Counted from the first letter of the stretch, positions 38,423-48,372 are shown. The stretch is DNA of 64,000 nucleotides from Rhodopseudomonas sp. BR0M22 (GCF_010907035.1 NZ_QUMK01000014.1:18463-82462), one strand, 5' to 3'. The notes: generated by a model not told the origin, from the letters alone. A program made the numbers and translations.

Positions 38423-39124
38423 ATGCCTACAATCGCTTTGGTCGACGACGACCGCAACATTCTGACTTCGGTCTCGATCGCGCTGGAAGCCGAAGGCTAC
38501 CGGATCATGACCTACACCGACGGCGCCTCGGCGCTCGACGGCTTCCGGACCACGCCGCCCGACCTCGCCATCCTCGACATCAAGATGCCGCGGATGGACG
38601 GCATGGAGACGCTGCGCCGGCTGCGCCAGAAATCCGACCTGCCGGTGATCTTCCTCACCTCCAAGGACGAGGAGATCGACGAGCTGTTCGGCCTGAAGAT
38701 GGGCGCCGACGATTTCATCCGCAAACCGTTCTCGCAGCGGCTGCTGGTGGAGCGCGTCAAAGCGGTACTGCGGCGTTCGGCGCCGAAGGACCCCGCCGCC
38801 GCCCCGAAGGAAAACGACGCCAAGGCGCTCGACCGCGGTCCGCTGCGGATGGACCCGGAGCGCCATACCTGCACCTGGAAGAACGAGCCGGTGACCCTCA
38901 CCGTCACCGAATTCCTGATCCTGCAGGCGCTGGCGACCCGGCCCGGCGTGGTGAAGAGCCGCAACGCGCTGATGGACGCCGCCTACGACGATCAGGTCTA
39001 TGTCGACGACCGCACCATCGACAGCCACATCAAACGGCTGCGCAAGAAGTTCAAGGCGGTCGACGACGAGTTCGAAATGATCGAGACGCTGTACGGCGTC
39101 GGCTATCGGTTCAAGGAAGTCTGA
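38423..39124 (+). CDS. chvI: Response regulator ChvI (OmpR/PhoB class)
   Basis: A 233-residue DNA-binding regulator. The receiver domain has ALVDDDRN acidic residues, the phosphorylated Asp in [12 protein letters not shown] and the Thr/Lys pair ([16 protein letters not shown]). The winged-helix domain (about 135-233) ends GVGYRFKEV. Pairs with ChvG about 105 bases downstream. In rhizobia and related bacteria this system responds to acid and envelope stress and is important in host association. Confidence 0.94.
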   Translation: MPTIALVDDDRNILTSVSIALEAEGYRIMTYTDGASALDGFRTTPPDLAILDIKMPRMDGMETLRRLRQKSDLPVIFLTSKDEEIDELFGLKMGADDFIRKPFSQRLLVERVKAVLRRSAPKDPAAAPKENDAKALDRGPLRMDPERHTCTWKNEPVTLTVTEFLILQALATRPGVVKSRNALMDAAYDDQVYVDDRTIDSHIKRLRKKFKAVDDEFEMIETLYGVGYRFKEV

Positions 39125-39229
39125 TCCGGTCGGCTCGCCACCGGCGCTGCGGCTGACGATATGGCCGCATTGCGCTACACTCCGCGACGCGCGCCATGCG
39201 CGTGTCGGCAACCATCGGGCTGATGGCCA

Positions 39230-41032
39230 TTGCTAGATCGCACCTCGCCTGATTCAGATGCCCGCGACACCGAGGACGGGTCCTCGGGGCGCGAGGAGGC
39301 TGCTGCGCGTGGCGGCCGCTGGCCGCGCCCGCTCGACTGGGTGCGCCGCACCGGCCAGTTCTTCTTCACCCTCAGCTTCTCGAGCCTGACGCGGCGAATC
39401 CTGTCGCTCAATCTCGCCGGCCTGCTCGCGCTGTCGACCAGCATTCTGTACCTGTCGCAGTTCCGCGCCGGCCTGATCGACGCCCGCGCCCAGAGCCTGT
39501 TGGTGCAGGCCGAAATCATCGCCGGCGCCATCGCGGCCTCGGCAACGGTCGAAACCAACACCATCACCGTCGATCCCGACCGGCTGCTCGACCTCAAGCC
39601 CGGCGAGAGCTACGGCCCGCCCGACGAATATGCGGTGCTGGATTTTCCGATCAATCCGGAGCGCGTCGCGCCGGTGCTGCGGCGGCTGATCTCGCCGACC
39701 AAGACCCGCGCCCGGATCTACGACCGCGACGGCGTGCTGATCCTCGACAGCCGCAGCCTGTACGGCCGCGGCGACGTGATGCGGTTCGAGCTGCCGCCGC
39801 CCACCGCCGAGAAGCCCGGCATCGTCGAGCGGGCGATGATCGCTGTCCGCACCTGGCTCAATCGCGGCGACCTGCCGCTGTATCGCGAGCTGGGGCCGGA
39901 GAACGGCAACGGCTATCAGGAAGTCGCGCAGTCGCTCAAAGGCCAGAAGAGCAGCATGGTGCGCATCAACGACCGCGGCGAGGTGATCGTCTCGGTGGCG
40001 GTGCCGGTGCAGCGCTTCCGAGCGATCTACGGCTCGCTGATGCTGTCGACGCAAGGCGACGACATCGACCAGATGGTGACCGCCGAGCGGCTTGCGATCC
40101 TGAAGATCTTCGGCCTCGCCGCGGTGGTGATGTTCGTGCTGTCGGTGCTGCTGGCCTCGACCATCGCCGGCCCGGTGCGCCGGCTCGCCGATGCCGCCGA
40201 GCGGGTCCGCCGCCGCATCCGCGCCCGCGTCGAGATCCCCGACTTCACCAAGCGCCGTGACGAGATCGGGCACCTGTCGGGCGCGCTGCGCGACATGACG
40301 GATTCGCTCTACAACCGGATCGAGGCGATCGAACGCTTCGCCGCCGACGTCAGCCACGAGCTGAAGAATCCGCTGACGTCGCTGCGATCGGCGGTGGAGA
40401 CGCTGCCTTTGGCCAAGACCGACAACAGCCGGGGCCGCCTGCTCAGCGTGATCGAACACGACGTCAAACGGCTGGACCGGCTGATTTCGGACATTTCCGA
40501 CGCCAGCCGGCTCGACGCCGAGCTGCAGCGCCAGGATGCCGCGCAGGTCGATCTGCGCCGGCTGCTGACGACGCTGACGCTGGTCGCCAACGAGACCCGG
40601 CTCGGCGACAACGCGCTGGTCGAGGTCAAATTCGACGGCCCGGCCGCCGATCAGTTCACGGTGCCCGGCCATGATTCCCGCCTCGGCCAGGTGATTTCCA
40701 ATCTTTTGTCGAATGCGCAGTCGTTCTCGCGCGAAGGCGGCAAGGTCAGGATTCTGTGCCGCCGCCGCAAAACCGAGATCGAGATCATCGTCGAGGACGA
40801 AGGCCCCGGCATCCGCGACGACGCCTTCGAGAAGATCTTCGAGCGCTTCTACACCGACCGGCCGCACCAGGGTTTCGGCCAGAATTCGGGTCTCGGTCTG
40901 TCGATCTCCAAGCAGATCGTCGAAGCCCATGGCGGCAAGATCTGGGCCGAGAACCGCGCCGGTCCGCGCGCTGAGGACGGCGAGCCCACCGTGGCCGGCG
41001 CCCGTTTCATCGTCCGGCTGCCGGCGACATGA
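39230..41032 (+). CDS. chvG: Sensor histidine kinase ChvG (ExoS type)
   Basis: A 600-residue inner-membrane kinase. A cytoplasmic tail (about 1-55) precedes the first membrane helix (LNLAGLLALSTSILYLS), a periplasmic domain of about 200 residues, a second helix (IFGLAAVVMFVLSVLLAST), HAMP, HisKA with the phospho-His in FAADVSHELKNPLTSLRS, and the HATPase motifs NLLSNAQSF, EDEGPGI and SGLGLSISKQIVEAHGG. The start is a TTG giving MLDRTSPDSDARD; no better ATG is in frame upstream. The stop overlaps the hprK start by four bases (ATGA). Confidence 0.93.
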   Translation: MLDRTSPDSDARDTEDGSSGREEAAARGGRWPRPLDWVRRTGQFFFTLSFSSLTRRILSLNLAGLLALSTSILYLSQFRAGLIDARAQSLLVQAEIIAGAIAASATVETNTITVDPDRLLDLKPGESYGPPDEYAVLDFPINPERVAPVLRRLISPTKTRARIYDRDGVLILDSRSLYGRGDVMRFELPPPTAEKPGIVERAMIAVRTWLNRGDLPLYRELGPENGNGYQEVAQSLKGQKSSMVRINDRGEVIVSVAVPVQRFRAIYGSLMLSTQGDDIDQMVTAERLAILKIFGLAAVVMFVLSVLLASTIAGPVRRLADAAERVRRRIRARVEIPDFTKRRDEIGHLSGALRDMTDSLYNRIEAIERFAADVSHELKNPLTSLRSAVETLPLAKTDNSRGRLLSVIEHDVKRLDRLISDISDASRLDAELQRQDAAQVDLRRLLTTLTLVANETRLGDNALVEVKFDGPAADQFTVPGHDSRLGQVISNLLSNAQSFSREGGKVRILCRRRKTEIEIIVEDEGPGIRDDAFEKIFERFYTDRPHQGFGQNSGLGLSISKQIVEAHGGKIWAENRAGPRAEDGEPTVAGARFIVRLPAT

Positions 41033-41496
41033 CCGAGCAGGCGTCGCGCACCGTCCATGCCACCGCCGTCAAGGTCGGCGACCGCGCGGTGGTGATTCGC
41101 GGCCCCTCGGGCTCCGGCAAGTCCCGGCTCGCCTGGGCGCTGATCCTGGCCGGCCGCACCGGCCAGATTCCGGCGGCGGAGCTGATCGGCGACGACCGTG
41201 TGTTTGTGGAGCCGGAGCAGGGACGGTTGGTGGTGCGGCAGGTGCCGGAGCTCGCAGGGATGATCGAGATCCGCGGTCTCGGACTGCGACGAACGGCTTC
41301 GGCCGTGGCCGCAGAGGCCGGTCTCGTGGTCGACCTCGGGGCCCCCGACGCATCGCGGATGCCGGAGGCGGCGGCGCTCAGGGTCGAAATCAGCGGCGTC
41401 CAATTGCCGCGGATCCCGGTTGCCGCCGGATACGAACCACTACCCTTGGTAGTAGCAGCGCTGACGACAACCTGTGCCGCTGACGAGGACACTTGA
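41029..41496 (+). CDS. hprK: HPr kinase/phosphorylase, short alphaproteobacterial form
   Basis: A 155-residue kinase covering only the C-terminal catalytic domain of HPrK. The Walker A loop is IRGPSGSGKSRLAWAL, followed by LIGDDRVFVE and PELAGMIEIRGLGL, the HPrK signature. It phosphorylates HPr on a serine and can reverse this. The ATGA overlap with chvG indicates translational coupling, linking envelope signalling to the PTS. Confidence 0.92.
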   Translation: MTEQASRTVHATAVKVGDRAVVIRGPSGSGKSRLAWALILAGRTGQIPAAELIGDDRVFVEPEQGRLVVRQVPELAGMIEIRGLGLRRTASAVAAEAGLVVDLGAPDASRMPEAAALRVEISGVQLPRIPVAAGYEPLPLVVAALTTTCAADEDT

Positions 41497-41683
41497 TTAG
41501 GGGCTGGTTGGCAGAGATTTGGTAACTATATCAGCCACACAATCGTCACTGTACGGCCCCGCCGCAGCTCCTCAGTGCCTTGCCTTCGACGGAGAATCGC
41601 GAAGACCCCCTTGCATAGGGGCTCTGGATGGTCAAAGTGACCGGTTCGCGCGGTGCACCAAAGGCACCCGCGAGGAGTTTCCG

Positions 41684-42085
41684 ATGATTGGTCTGGTACT
41701 TGTGACCCACGGGCGCCTCGCCGACGAGTTCAAGGCGGCGCTGGAACATGTGATGGGGCCACAACAACAAATCGAAGCCGTCACGATTGGCGCCGAAGAC
41801 GACGCCGATCTGTGCCGCAGCGACATCATCGAGGCGGTCAACCGCGTCGATAGTGGAGAGGGCGTCGCGATCCTGACCGACATGTTCGGCGGCACGCCGT
41901 CCAACCTGGCGATTTCCTGCATGAGCCGGCCGAAAGTCGAAGTGCTCGCGGGCATTAATTTGCCCATGCTGGTGAAGCTCGCCAAGGTCCGCGAGGAGCG
42001 CTCGCTGCCCGAGGCAATTGCGCTGGCCCAGGAGGCCGGGCGCAAATACGTCACCATCGCCAGTCGGGTATTGGCCGGTAAATGA
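41684..42085 (+). CDS. ptsM: PTS EIIA component, mannose type (regulatory PTS)
   Basis: A 133-residue EIIA-Man-like protein accepting phosphate from HPr. The active histidine is in GLVLVTHGRLADEF (His9), and TDMFGGTPSNLAI and INLPMLVKLA are conserved. ATG 41684 follows GAGGAGTTTCCG. No sugar permease components are nearby, so it belongs to the regulatory PTS seen in Alphaproteobacteria. It overlaps ptsH by ATGA. Confidence 0.93.
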   Translation: MIGLVLVTHGRLADEFKAALEHVMGPQQQIEAVTIGAEDDADLCRSDIIEAVNRVDSGEGVAILTDMFGGTPSNLAISCMSRPKVEVLAGINLPMLVKLAKVREERSLPEAIALAQEAGRKYVTIASRVLAGK

Positions 42086-42414
42086 CCATCGACGCGCCTC
42101 AGCCCGGTTCCGGACCGGACCATGCCTCCGGCGCTTCCGGCGATAAGATTTCGCGTGAGATTCCCGTGATCAATAAGCGCGGCCTGCATGCGCGGGCCTC
42201 GGCCAAGTTCGTGCAGATGGCCGAGCGCTTCAACGCCGAGGTCTGGGTCACCCGCAACGGCGAGACGGTCGGCGGCACCTCGATCATGGGCCTGATGATG
42301 CTGGCAGCCGGGATCGGCACCACCGTGACGGTCTCGGCCAGCGGCCCCGAAGCGCGCCAGGCGCTGGATGCGATCACCGAGCTGATGGGCTCGAAGTTCG
42401 GCGAAGAAGAATAG
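42082..42414 (+). CDS. ptsH: Phosphocarrier protein HPr
   Basis: A 110-residue HPr with about 20 extra N-terminal residues before the usual start. The phospho-His is in NKRGLHARASAKFV, and the regulatory serine lies in GGTSIMGLMMLAA. It carries phosphate between EI (not in the window) and EIIA, and is a substrate of HprK. Last gene of the chvI-chvG-hprK-ptsM-ptsH run. An imperfect G+C-rich hairpin follows the stop but has no T-run. Confidence 0.94.
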   Translation: MTIDAPQPGSGPDHASGASGDKISREIPVINKRGLHARASAKFVQMAERFNAEVWVTRNGETVGGTSIMGLMMLAAGIGTTVTVSASGPEARQALDAITELMGSKFGEEE

Positions 42415-42457
42415 CCGGCGGCCTCGCGGATCGCCGTCCGGCTGTCTCGCGCTTTGG

Positions 42458-44035
42458 TTATTGCGCGCTCGCTCCCGTCGGCAGCACCAGGAAGAACACG
42501 TCGCTGACCCGCCCGCCGGCCTGCCCGAACAGCGGCCGGCTGAGCCACACCTTGCCGCGCAGGATCTGCGGCTGGCCGGCGACGATCTGCTCGGCGGTCG
42601 CGATACAGCCCTTGTCCTCGGCCGGGCATACCAAGATGGCGCCGTGTGCCACGGCCCGCTGCTTCAGCGTGGCGAGGTCCGCGGTCTCGAAGCCCAGCGT
42701 GTCGGTGCGCAGATAGAACGCCGTATTCTCAGCCAGCACGGTTTCCCCGGCCACCAGCGGCACCGGCTGGTCGCTGTGCCGGCGCCATTCGCGGTCGACA
42801 TGGTCGGCGAGCAGCGAGGCATATTCGAATGGTCCCGGCGGATCGTTCAAATGGATCACCAGCGCCACCACCGGCGACAGCGCCAGCGAACCGAGCGACA
42901 CCGCAGACGCCACGATCAGCCCGCGCCGCACCGCCTCGCGCCCCACCACGATCAGCGGCGAGGCCAGCAGCACGACCGGCAGCAGCGTGTAGGCCGGCAT
43001 CGCCCACAGCGGCACGATGCGAATGCCGGTCGCCAACGCCACCGGCATCGGCGCGGCGATCAGCAGCGCCTGGATCAGCAGGATGGTGCGCCGTTCAGAT
43101 CCGCCCGGCCACGCGATGTCGGCGAGCGCCGCACGCGACGGCCGCAGCACCACCGCCGCCGTGATCAGCGCCGCCGCCGCGTAGGCGATGGCACCGGGCA
43201 GATAGGTCAGCGTATCCCGCAAATTGTCGCCGACGCCGGCCGATTCGTGCGCGGCCGCATAGCTGAAGGTCGGAAAATCATGCGCGGCCAGCCACCAGAC
43301 ATGCGGGCCCAGCACCAGGCCGCCGCACAGGATCATCAGCCACGGCGCCGGTGAGGCGAAGAACCGGCCGCGCCGCGGATCGATCAGCGCCGCCAGCCCC
43401 AGCGCGACGATCAGCACGATCGACCAGTATTTTCCCAGCATCGAGGCGCCGGCGAACGCCCCCGCAAGCGCCCCCCACAGCCCCGCACGACTTTCCAGCG
43501 CCCGCAAGAAGCAATGAATGGTGAGCGCCCACAGCGGCAGCAGCACCGCATTGGCGTTGTATTTCAGTGCGATGAAGTTGAAGAACGGGATCAGCGTCAG
43601 CAGCGCCAGCCCGAACAGCGACTTCTCGGCGTCCATGTAGCGCCGCATCGTCCGCCAGGCGATGTACAGCGTCAGCGCGATATTGGCGGTTGCCAGCAGA
43701 TGGACCGACAGGTCCGACGGCGGAACCAGCGTGAACCAGACCCGCGCCACCCAGGCCGAGAACGGCGGATGCTTGTCGGTGCCGAGCGCCAGATGCCGTG
43801 ACCAGCCGTACAGCTCGGTCTCGTCGGCGTGCAGATCGCGCGGCCAGGTGGCGATGATTCGGTACGCGGTCCAGATCGCCATATAGGCGAGCAGCGTCCA
43901 GACGACGGTAAGCTCCTGCCGCTTGGGATCGAGCAGGGCATCGAGCCAGCGCGTCAGCGGAGCGAACGGGCGGCGGGGGGTAGAAGGAGAGGACATCCGG
44001 GCCCTGGGCTTGAGGCGTCGCGCGGCGGACATCAT
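42458..44035 (-). CDS. ArnT-like integral membrane glycosyltransferase (GT39/GT83 type)
   Basis: A 525-residue protein with about 11 hydrophobic segments. The first periplasmic loop has the [20 protein letters not shown] pattern with adjacent acidic residues, and [14 protein letters not shown] (abridged), as in dolichol-phosphate-mannose and ArnT-type transferases that use a polyprenyl-phosphate sugar donor. Acceptor and sugar are unknown; lipid A or cell-surface glycan is likely. Start is uncertain: ATG at 44035 or 43996. It is divergent from lepA with about 100 bases between. Confidence 0.78.
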   Translation of the reverse strand: MMSAARRLKPRARMSSPSTPRRPFAPLTRWLDALLDPKRQELTVVWTLLAYMAIWTAYRIIATWPRDLHADETELYGWSRHLALGTDKHPPFSAWVARVWFTLVPPSDLSVHLLATANIALTLYIAWRTMRRYMDAEKSLFGLALLTLIPFFNFIALKYNANAVLLPLWALTIHCFLRALESRAGLWGALAGAFAGASMLGKYWSIVLIVALGLAALIDPRRGRFFASPAPWLMILCGGLVLGPHVWWLAAHDFPTFSYAAAHESAGVGDNLRDTLTYLPGAIAYAAAALITAAVVLRPSRAALADIAWPGGSERRTILLIQALLIAAPMPVALATGIRIVPLWAMPAYTLLPVVLLASPLIVVGREAVRRGLIVASAVSLGSLALSPVVALVIHLNDPPGPFEYASLLADHVDREWRRHSDQPVPLVAGETVLAENTAFYLRTDTLGFETADLATLKQRAVAHGAILVCPAEDKGCIATAEQIVAGQPQILRGKVWLSRPLFGQAGGRVSDVFFLVLPTGASAQ

Positions 44036-44140
44036 CCGCTTCCGCCGGTCGCGTCAAGCGCGGCAAAACCAGCGGTTTTTCGGGAGCTTGCAGCTTCCGT
44101 TCGCCTTGCCGGGCCACAGGCGCGATGCTATCTGGCCGGC

Positions 44141-45952
44141 ATGACCACCGCTCCCATCGACAACATCCGCAACTTTTCCATCGTCGCGCACATCGACCAT
44201 GGCAAGTCGACGCTCGCCGACCGCCTGATCCAGATCACCGGCGGCATGTCCGACCGTGAAATGGCCGGCAAGGAGCAGGTGCTCGATTCGATGGACATCG
44301 AGCGCGAGCGCGGCATCACCATCAAGGCGCAGACCGTGCGCCTGAAATACCGAGCCAAGGACGGCAAGGACTACATCTTCAATCTGATGGACACCCCCGG
44401 CCACGTCGACTTCGCCTACGAGGTGTCGCGGTCGCTCGCCGCCTGCGAGGGTTCGCTGCTGGTGGTCGACGCCAGCCAGGGCGTCGAGGCGCAGACGCTC
44501 GCCAACGTCTATCACGCGCTCGACGCCGGCCACGAGATCGTGCCGGTGCTCAACAAGGTCGATTTGCCGGCCGCCGAGCCGGAGAAGATCAAGCAGCAGA
44601 TCGAGGACGTGATCGGGCTGGACGCCTCCGACGCGGTGATGATCTCGGCCAAGACCGGCCTCGGCGTGCCGGACGTGCTGGAGGCGATCGTCACCCGGCT
44701 GCCGCCGCCGAAGGGCGACCGCGAAGCGACCCTGAAGGCGCTGCTGGTCGATAGCTGGTACGATGTCTATCTCGGCGTCGTGGTGCTGGTGCGCGTGGTC
44801 GACGGCGTGCTCAAGAAGGGCCAGCGGATCCGGATGATGGGCACCGGCGCCGCTTACGACGTCGAGCGGGTCGGCTTCTTCACGCCCAAGATGGTCAATG
44901 TCGATGAGCTTGGGCCCGGCGAGGTCGGCTTCATCACCGCGGCCATCAAGGAAGTCGCCGACACCCGGGTCGGCGATACCATCACCGACGACAAGAAGCC
45001 GATCACCGACATGCTGCCGGGCTTCAAGCCGGCGATTCCGGTGGTGTTCTGCGGCTTGTTCCCGGTCGACGCCGACGACTTCGAAACGCTGCGCGCCGCG
45101 ATGGGCAAGCTGCGGCTCAACGACGCCAGCTTCTCGTTCGAGATGGAGACCTCCGCGGCGCTCGGCTTCGGCTTCCGCTGCGGCTTCCTCGGTCTGTTGC
45201 ACCTGGAGATCATCCAGGAGCGCCTGTCCCGCGAGTTCGATCTCGACCTGATCGCAACCGCGCCGAGCGTGATCTACAAGATGACGCTGACCGACGGCAC
45301 CGAACTCGAGATCCACAACCCGGTCGACATGCCGGACGTGGTCAAGATCGCCGAAATCCAGGAGCCGTGGATCGAAGCCACCATCATGACGCCGGACGAA
45401 TATCTCGGCAGCGTGCTGAAGCTGTGCCAGGACCGCCGCGGCAATCAGAAAGAGCTGACCTACGTCGGCGCCCGCGCGATGGTGAAGTACGACCTGCCGC
45501 TCAACGAAGTGGTGTTCGACTTCTACGATCGGCTCAAGAGCGTGTCGAAGGGCTACGCGTCGTTCGACTATCATCTCACCGACTACAAGCCGGCCGATCT
45601 CGTGAAGATGCAGATCCTGGTCAACGCCGAGCCGGTCGACGCGCTGTCGATGCTGGTGCACCGGACCCGCGCCGAAGGCCGCGGCCGCGCCATGGTCGAG
45701 AAGATGAAAGAGCTGATCCCGCCGCACATGTTCCAGATCCCGATCCAGGCGGCGATCGGCGGCAAGGTGATCGCCCGCGAAACCGTCCGCGCGCTGCGCA
45801 AGGACGTCACCGCCAAATGCTACGGCGGCGACATCACCCGCAAACGCAAGCTGCTCGAGAAGCAGAAGGAAGGCAAAAAGCGGATGCGCCAGTTCGGCAA
45901 GGTCGACATCCCGCAGGAAGCGTTCATCGCGGCGCTGAAGGTGGATGGGTGA
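44141..45952 (+). CDS. lepA: Elongation factor 4 (LepA)
   Basis: A 603-residue ribosome-associated GTPase. The GTP-binding motifs are [14 protein letters not shown] (P-loop), [17 protein letters not shown] and NKVDLP, followed by the EF-G-like domains and the LepA-specific C-terminal domain ([21 protein letters not shown]). Start ATG gives [20 protein letters not shown]. High-G+C core gene; the next genes downstream are of clearly different composition. Confidence 0.97.
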   Translation: MTTAPIDNIRNFSIVAHIDHGKSTLADRLIQITGGMSDREMAGKEQVLDSMDIERERGITIKAQTVRLKYRAKDGKDYIFNLMDTPGHVDFAYEVSRSLAACEGSLLVVDASQGVEAQTLANVYHALDAGHEIVPVLNKVDLPAAEPEKIKQQIEDVIGLDASDAVMISAKTGLGVPDVLEAIVTRLPPPKGDREATLKALLVDSWYDVYLGVVVLVRVVDGVLKKGQRIRMMGTGAAYDVERVGFFTPKMVNVDELGPGEVGFITAAIKEVADTRVGDTITDDKKPITDMLPGFKPAIPVVFCGLFPVDADDFETLRAAMGKLRLNDASFSFEMETSAALGFGFRCGFLGLLHLEIIQERLSREFDLDLIATAPSVIYKMTLTDGTELEIHNPVDMPDVVKIAEIQEPWIEATIMTPDEYLGSVLKLCQDRRGNQKELTYVGARAMVKYDLPLNEVVFDFYDRLKSVSKGYASFDYHLTDYKPADLVKMQILVNAEPVDALSMLVHRTRAEGRGRAMVEKMKELIPPHMFQIPIQAAIGGKVIARETVRALRKDVTAKCYGGDITRKRKLLEKQKEGKKRMRQFGKVDIPQEAFIAALKVDG

Positions 45953-46101
45953 GGTATTTTAGCACCGACAACTGAGACTTACCGTAAAGATAGCGCCGGC
46001 AAATATTGGGGAAGTTCGTTATCTGTTCTTGATTGCATATTTCGACTCGGCCAGCTTTTGGGTTGCAATTACTTTCAACTCTAACTTTGCGGGTCACCAT
46101 C

Positions 46102-46707
46102 GTGTCGAAGTTTCGGATTAAACTAAAATTGCAGGGGCTGGAGCTAGAGATCGAAGGGTCTCGCGAAGACGCATCTATTATGAGCCAAAGCATTGGCCAG
46201 CAAATAGCAGGGATGATGGGACCGGTTGGTACCATCATTGATGGAAGTCCAGCTTCTGATGCGGCGTCCCTGCCCAGTATCGCGAATTCTTCCAGCTCGA
46301 ACTCTGCGCGAAAGCCACGTCGAAAACAGGTCAATGGATCTCAGACCAATGGCGCCGAGGGATCAAGAACAATCGACTTTAAGCACTCGCCTGAGAAATT
46401 TGGCAATCCAAAGCAGGGTTGGAAAACCGCACAAAAAGCGCTGTGGCTCCTCTATGTTGCAAAGGAAAGCGCGAATCAAGGCGAGCTAGCGAGTAGAGTT
46501 ATTGCCGATACCTTCAACAAGCATTTCAAGCAGGCCGGCCTCGTGCAAACCGGCAACGTTGGAAGAGATTTGGGTAGACTTAAGTCACAATCGCCCGCTG
46601 CTGTGGGCGAAGATACAACTCAAGTACCGCCTGCTTGGTTTCTGACTGACGAAGGGCGTAAACAGGCTCAAGCACTAGTTAGCGAAGCGCTGGGCCAGCC
46701 CGCATAG
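46102..46707 (+). CDS. Unknown accessory protein A (possible winged-helix domain)
   Basis: A 201-residue protein I do not recognise. From the chosen GTG it reads VSKFRIKLKLQGLELEIEGS, a beta-rich N-terminal part, then a Ser-rich basic linker (about 70-85: SNSARKPRRKQ) and a C-terminal half (about 105-200) with EKFGNPKQGWKTAQKALWLLY, a helix-turn-helix-like stretch NKHFKQAGLVQTGNVGRDLGRLK and a PAWFLTDEGRKQAQALV ending typical of winged-helix domains. A TTG 69 bases upstream is a second start option. Base composition is clearly A+T-richer than lepA. Four bases separate it from protein B, so the two form one operon. Confidence 0.7.
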   Translation: MSKFRIKLKLQGLELEIEGSREDASIMSQSIGQQIAGMMGPVGTIIDGSPASDAASLPSIANSSSSNSARKPRRKQVNGSQTNGAEGSRTIDFKHSPEKFGNPKQGWKTAQKALWLLYVAKESANQGELASRVIADTFNKHFKQAGLVQTGNVGRDLGRLKSQSPAAVGEDTTQVPPAWFLTDEGRKQAQALVSEALGQPA

Positions 46708-46711
46708 CGTC

Positions 46712-47494
46712 ATGGCTTTGATCGATAAGCAGCGGCTTCTCTCCGAGTTAAGCCCACCATTGGATCATTTGCTTTGCACGCAAATGCTGGATGAATTTAT
46801 TTCGGCTGAGCGCCGATTTATCCAGCGAGATTGGGAGCCGAGCCAGCTGGATGGTGGCCAGTTTGCCGAGGTGACGGCAAGGGTATTCTACCATATGGAT
46901 TCTGGAACGCTCAGTCATTCAAAGTCATTTGATGACTGCGCGAAGTATATCGAGTCTGAGTCAGTAACTCACGCGATTACACCGCGACATGACAGCCTTC
47001 ATGTCATCCGAGTTTTGAGGACAATCTACAAATTTAGAAGCCAGCGAGGTGCCGTCCATATTTCTCCAACGTACACCCCAAATCATATGGATTCTAAGTT
47101 GGTCATCGAGTCCGTTCGATGGGTGATGAATGAAACGCTGCGGAGATTTTGGCGAGGAGACCGAGAGGTAGTAGCGAGAGCGGTTCGCGAGCTACTTCAA
47201 TTTGATGTCCCGGCGGTCGGAGTTTTTGATGACAAGATTATCGTTCAGCGGACTGACTTGTCTGCGGATGAAGAAATCTTGATCTTACTCCACTATAGCG
47301 GAGAGCAAGGCTTTTCACGAACCCGCCTTGGTCAAATAGCGCAGGTATCGCAACCTGCTGTCACTAAGTCACTTCAAAAATTGTCGAGCCCAAACTGCCG
47401 GCAGGTCATTCAGCTATCCAACAGCAATTATCGTTTGACCGATCTTGGCTCGAAGAGGATCCGGGAGGATCTCTCTGGCAAGCTGATAATCTAG
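46712..47494 (+). CDS. Unknown accessory protein B, HEPN-like with C-terminal winged helix
   Basis: A 260-residue protein of no named family known to me. Its middle (about 105-145) reads VIRVLRTIYKFRSQRGAVHI followed by SPTYTPNHMDSKLVIESVRWVMNETLRR. The R-x6-H spacing within RSQRGAVH and the surrounding helices resemble HEPN ribonuclease domains of abortive-infection and toxin proteins. The C-terminal about 80 residues (DEEILILLHYSGEQGFSRTRLGQIAQVSQPAVTKSLQKL, abridged span) look like a MarR-like winged helix. Composition is A+T-rich, as in protein A. The HEPN assignment is inference from a short motif. Confidence 0.7.
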   Translation: MALIDKQRLLSELSPPLDHLLCTQMLDEFISAERRFIQRDWEPSQLDGGQFAEVTARVFYHMDSGTLSHSKSFDDCAKYIESESVTHAITPRHDSLHVIRVLRTIYKFRSQRGAVHISPTYTPNHMDSKLVIESVRWVMNETLRRFWRGDREVVARAVRELLQFDVPAVGVFDDKIIVQRTDLSADEEILILLHYSGEQGFSRTRLGQIAQVSQPAVTKSLQKLSSPNCRQVIQLSNSNYRLTDLGSKRIREDLSGKLII

Positions 47495-47595
47495 CGGGAA
47501 TCTGCCTAGCTAAACTACGAGCGCGCGGAGCTCGCGATGCGTGCTAACGATGCCCAGATGGCTCAGAGCGACGACAGAAACGCGCGAGAACCCCG

Positions 47596-47823
47596 ATGAA
47601 GCCGACGATCAAATACGAGGCTGAAGACGACGCTGCCTATATTCGGCTTTCCAACGATCGCATCCTGGAAAGAGAGGAGGTCGCGCCGAATATCATCTTC
47701 GACTATGACGCCGAGGGTCGCATCGTCGGGATTGAGATCCTGACCGCAACCAAAACGCTTGCGCCGGGCGATTGGCAGAACGCGCGCTTGCCGGGCAAAG
47801 CGTCCTCCAACGCTGCCAAGTAG
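47596..47823 (+). CDS. DUF2283 family protein
   Basis: A 75-residue protein of the DUF2283 type, recognised by YEAEDDAAYIRLSND and the NIIFDYDAEGRIVGIEIL strand pair. The family is widespread next to toxin-antitoxin or mobile genes but has no proven activity. It follows the unknown operon by about 100 bases and is back to high G+C. Confidence 0.85.
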   Translation: MKPTIKYEAEDDAAYIRLSNDRILEREEVAPNIIFDYDAEGRIVGIEILTATKTLAPGDWQNARLPGKASSNAAK

Positions 47824-47834
47824 CGATGCGCCTG

Positions 47835-48113
47835 CTACTCCGCCGCATCCCCGACCGGCCGTAACTCGCCGGCGGCTTTCATCTCATCGTGCAGGGCGAT
47901 CGGGTCCCAGTCATAGCCGTTCGGCCAGGTCGGCACGCCGTTCTCGACAAAAACGCGCTTGAAGTATGCGGGGTCCTTGAGCGGCTCCAGCATCGGCCCG
48001 TGCTCGCCGAGAATGAAACCGAGATCGCGCTCTCCGACAGTGTCATCGGAAAACTCGAGTTTCAGCCGGTGACCATCAAGCGCTGTCGCGCGTCGCACCT
48101 TAATCAGTGTCAT
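47835..48113 (-). CDS. DUF2442 family protein
   Basis: Ninety-two residues of the DUF2442 fold: LKLEFSDDTVGERDLGFIL, PAYFKRVFVENGVPTWPNGYDWDP is the family signature (abridged span about 46-71). These proteins often sit in pairs with DUF4160 and are treated as antitoxin-like partners, without firm biochemical proof. Its start overlaps the end of the DUF4160 gene by 14 bases on the same strand. Confidence 0.88.
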   Translation of the reverse strand: MTLIKVRRATALDGHRLKLEFSDDTVGERDLGFILGEHGPMLEPLKDPAYFKRVFVENGVPTWPNGYDWDPIALHDEMKAAGELRPVGDAAE

Positions 48114-48372
48114 CGTCCGGACCCGCAATTCGCTCGAGCGTTTCGTGCCGTCGCGCCCGCTCCCAATTCGCAAGCAGCGCTGTGCGCCGCAGCGTTACCC
48201 ATCGTCGCACGATCAGCATCGCCGTCGGCGGCAGTTTGCCTTGCAACAGACTGGCGTCCTCGATCACCACCAACGCCTCATAACCTTGATAGATCACGTG
48301 GACATGAGGCGGGTTATGATCGCGATAATACATCGCGATGGCAATTCCGAGAAAGTACGCGATCGTCGGCAC
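48100..48372 (-). CDS. DUF4160 family protein (putative toxin-like partner)
   Basis: Ninety residues of DUF4160: VPTIAYFLGIAIAMYYRDHN then PPHVHVIYQGYEALV is the family signature with its conserved His pair. The GTG start at 48372 (GGAG six bases upstream) matches the family N-terminus PTIAYF; the frame is open for 66 more codons upstream. It overlaps the downstream DUF2442 gene by 14 bases, a coupling seen in this widespread pair. Confidence 0.88.
   Translation of the reverse strand: MPTIAYFLGIAIAMYYRDHNPPHVHVIYQGYEALVVIEDASLLQGKLPPTAMLIVRRWVTLRRTALLANWERARRHETLERIAGPDDDTD

Noticed and set aside
42410..42450. Terminator after ptsH
   Set aside because: The AGCCGG.CGGC hairpin has a bulge and lacks a T-run, so it was left out as a feature.
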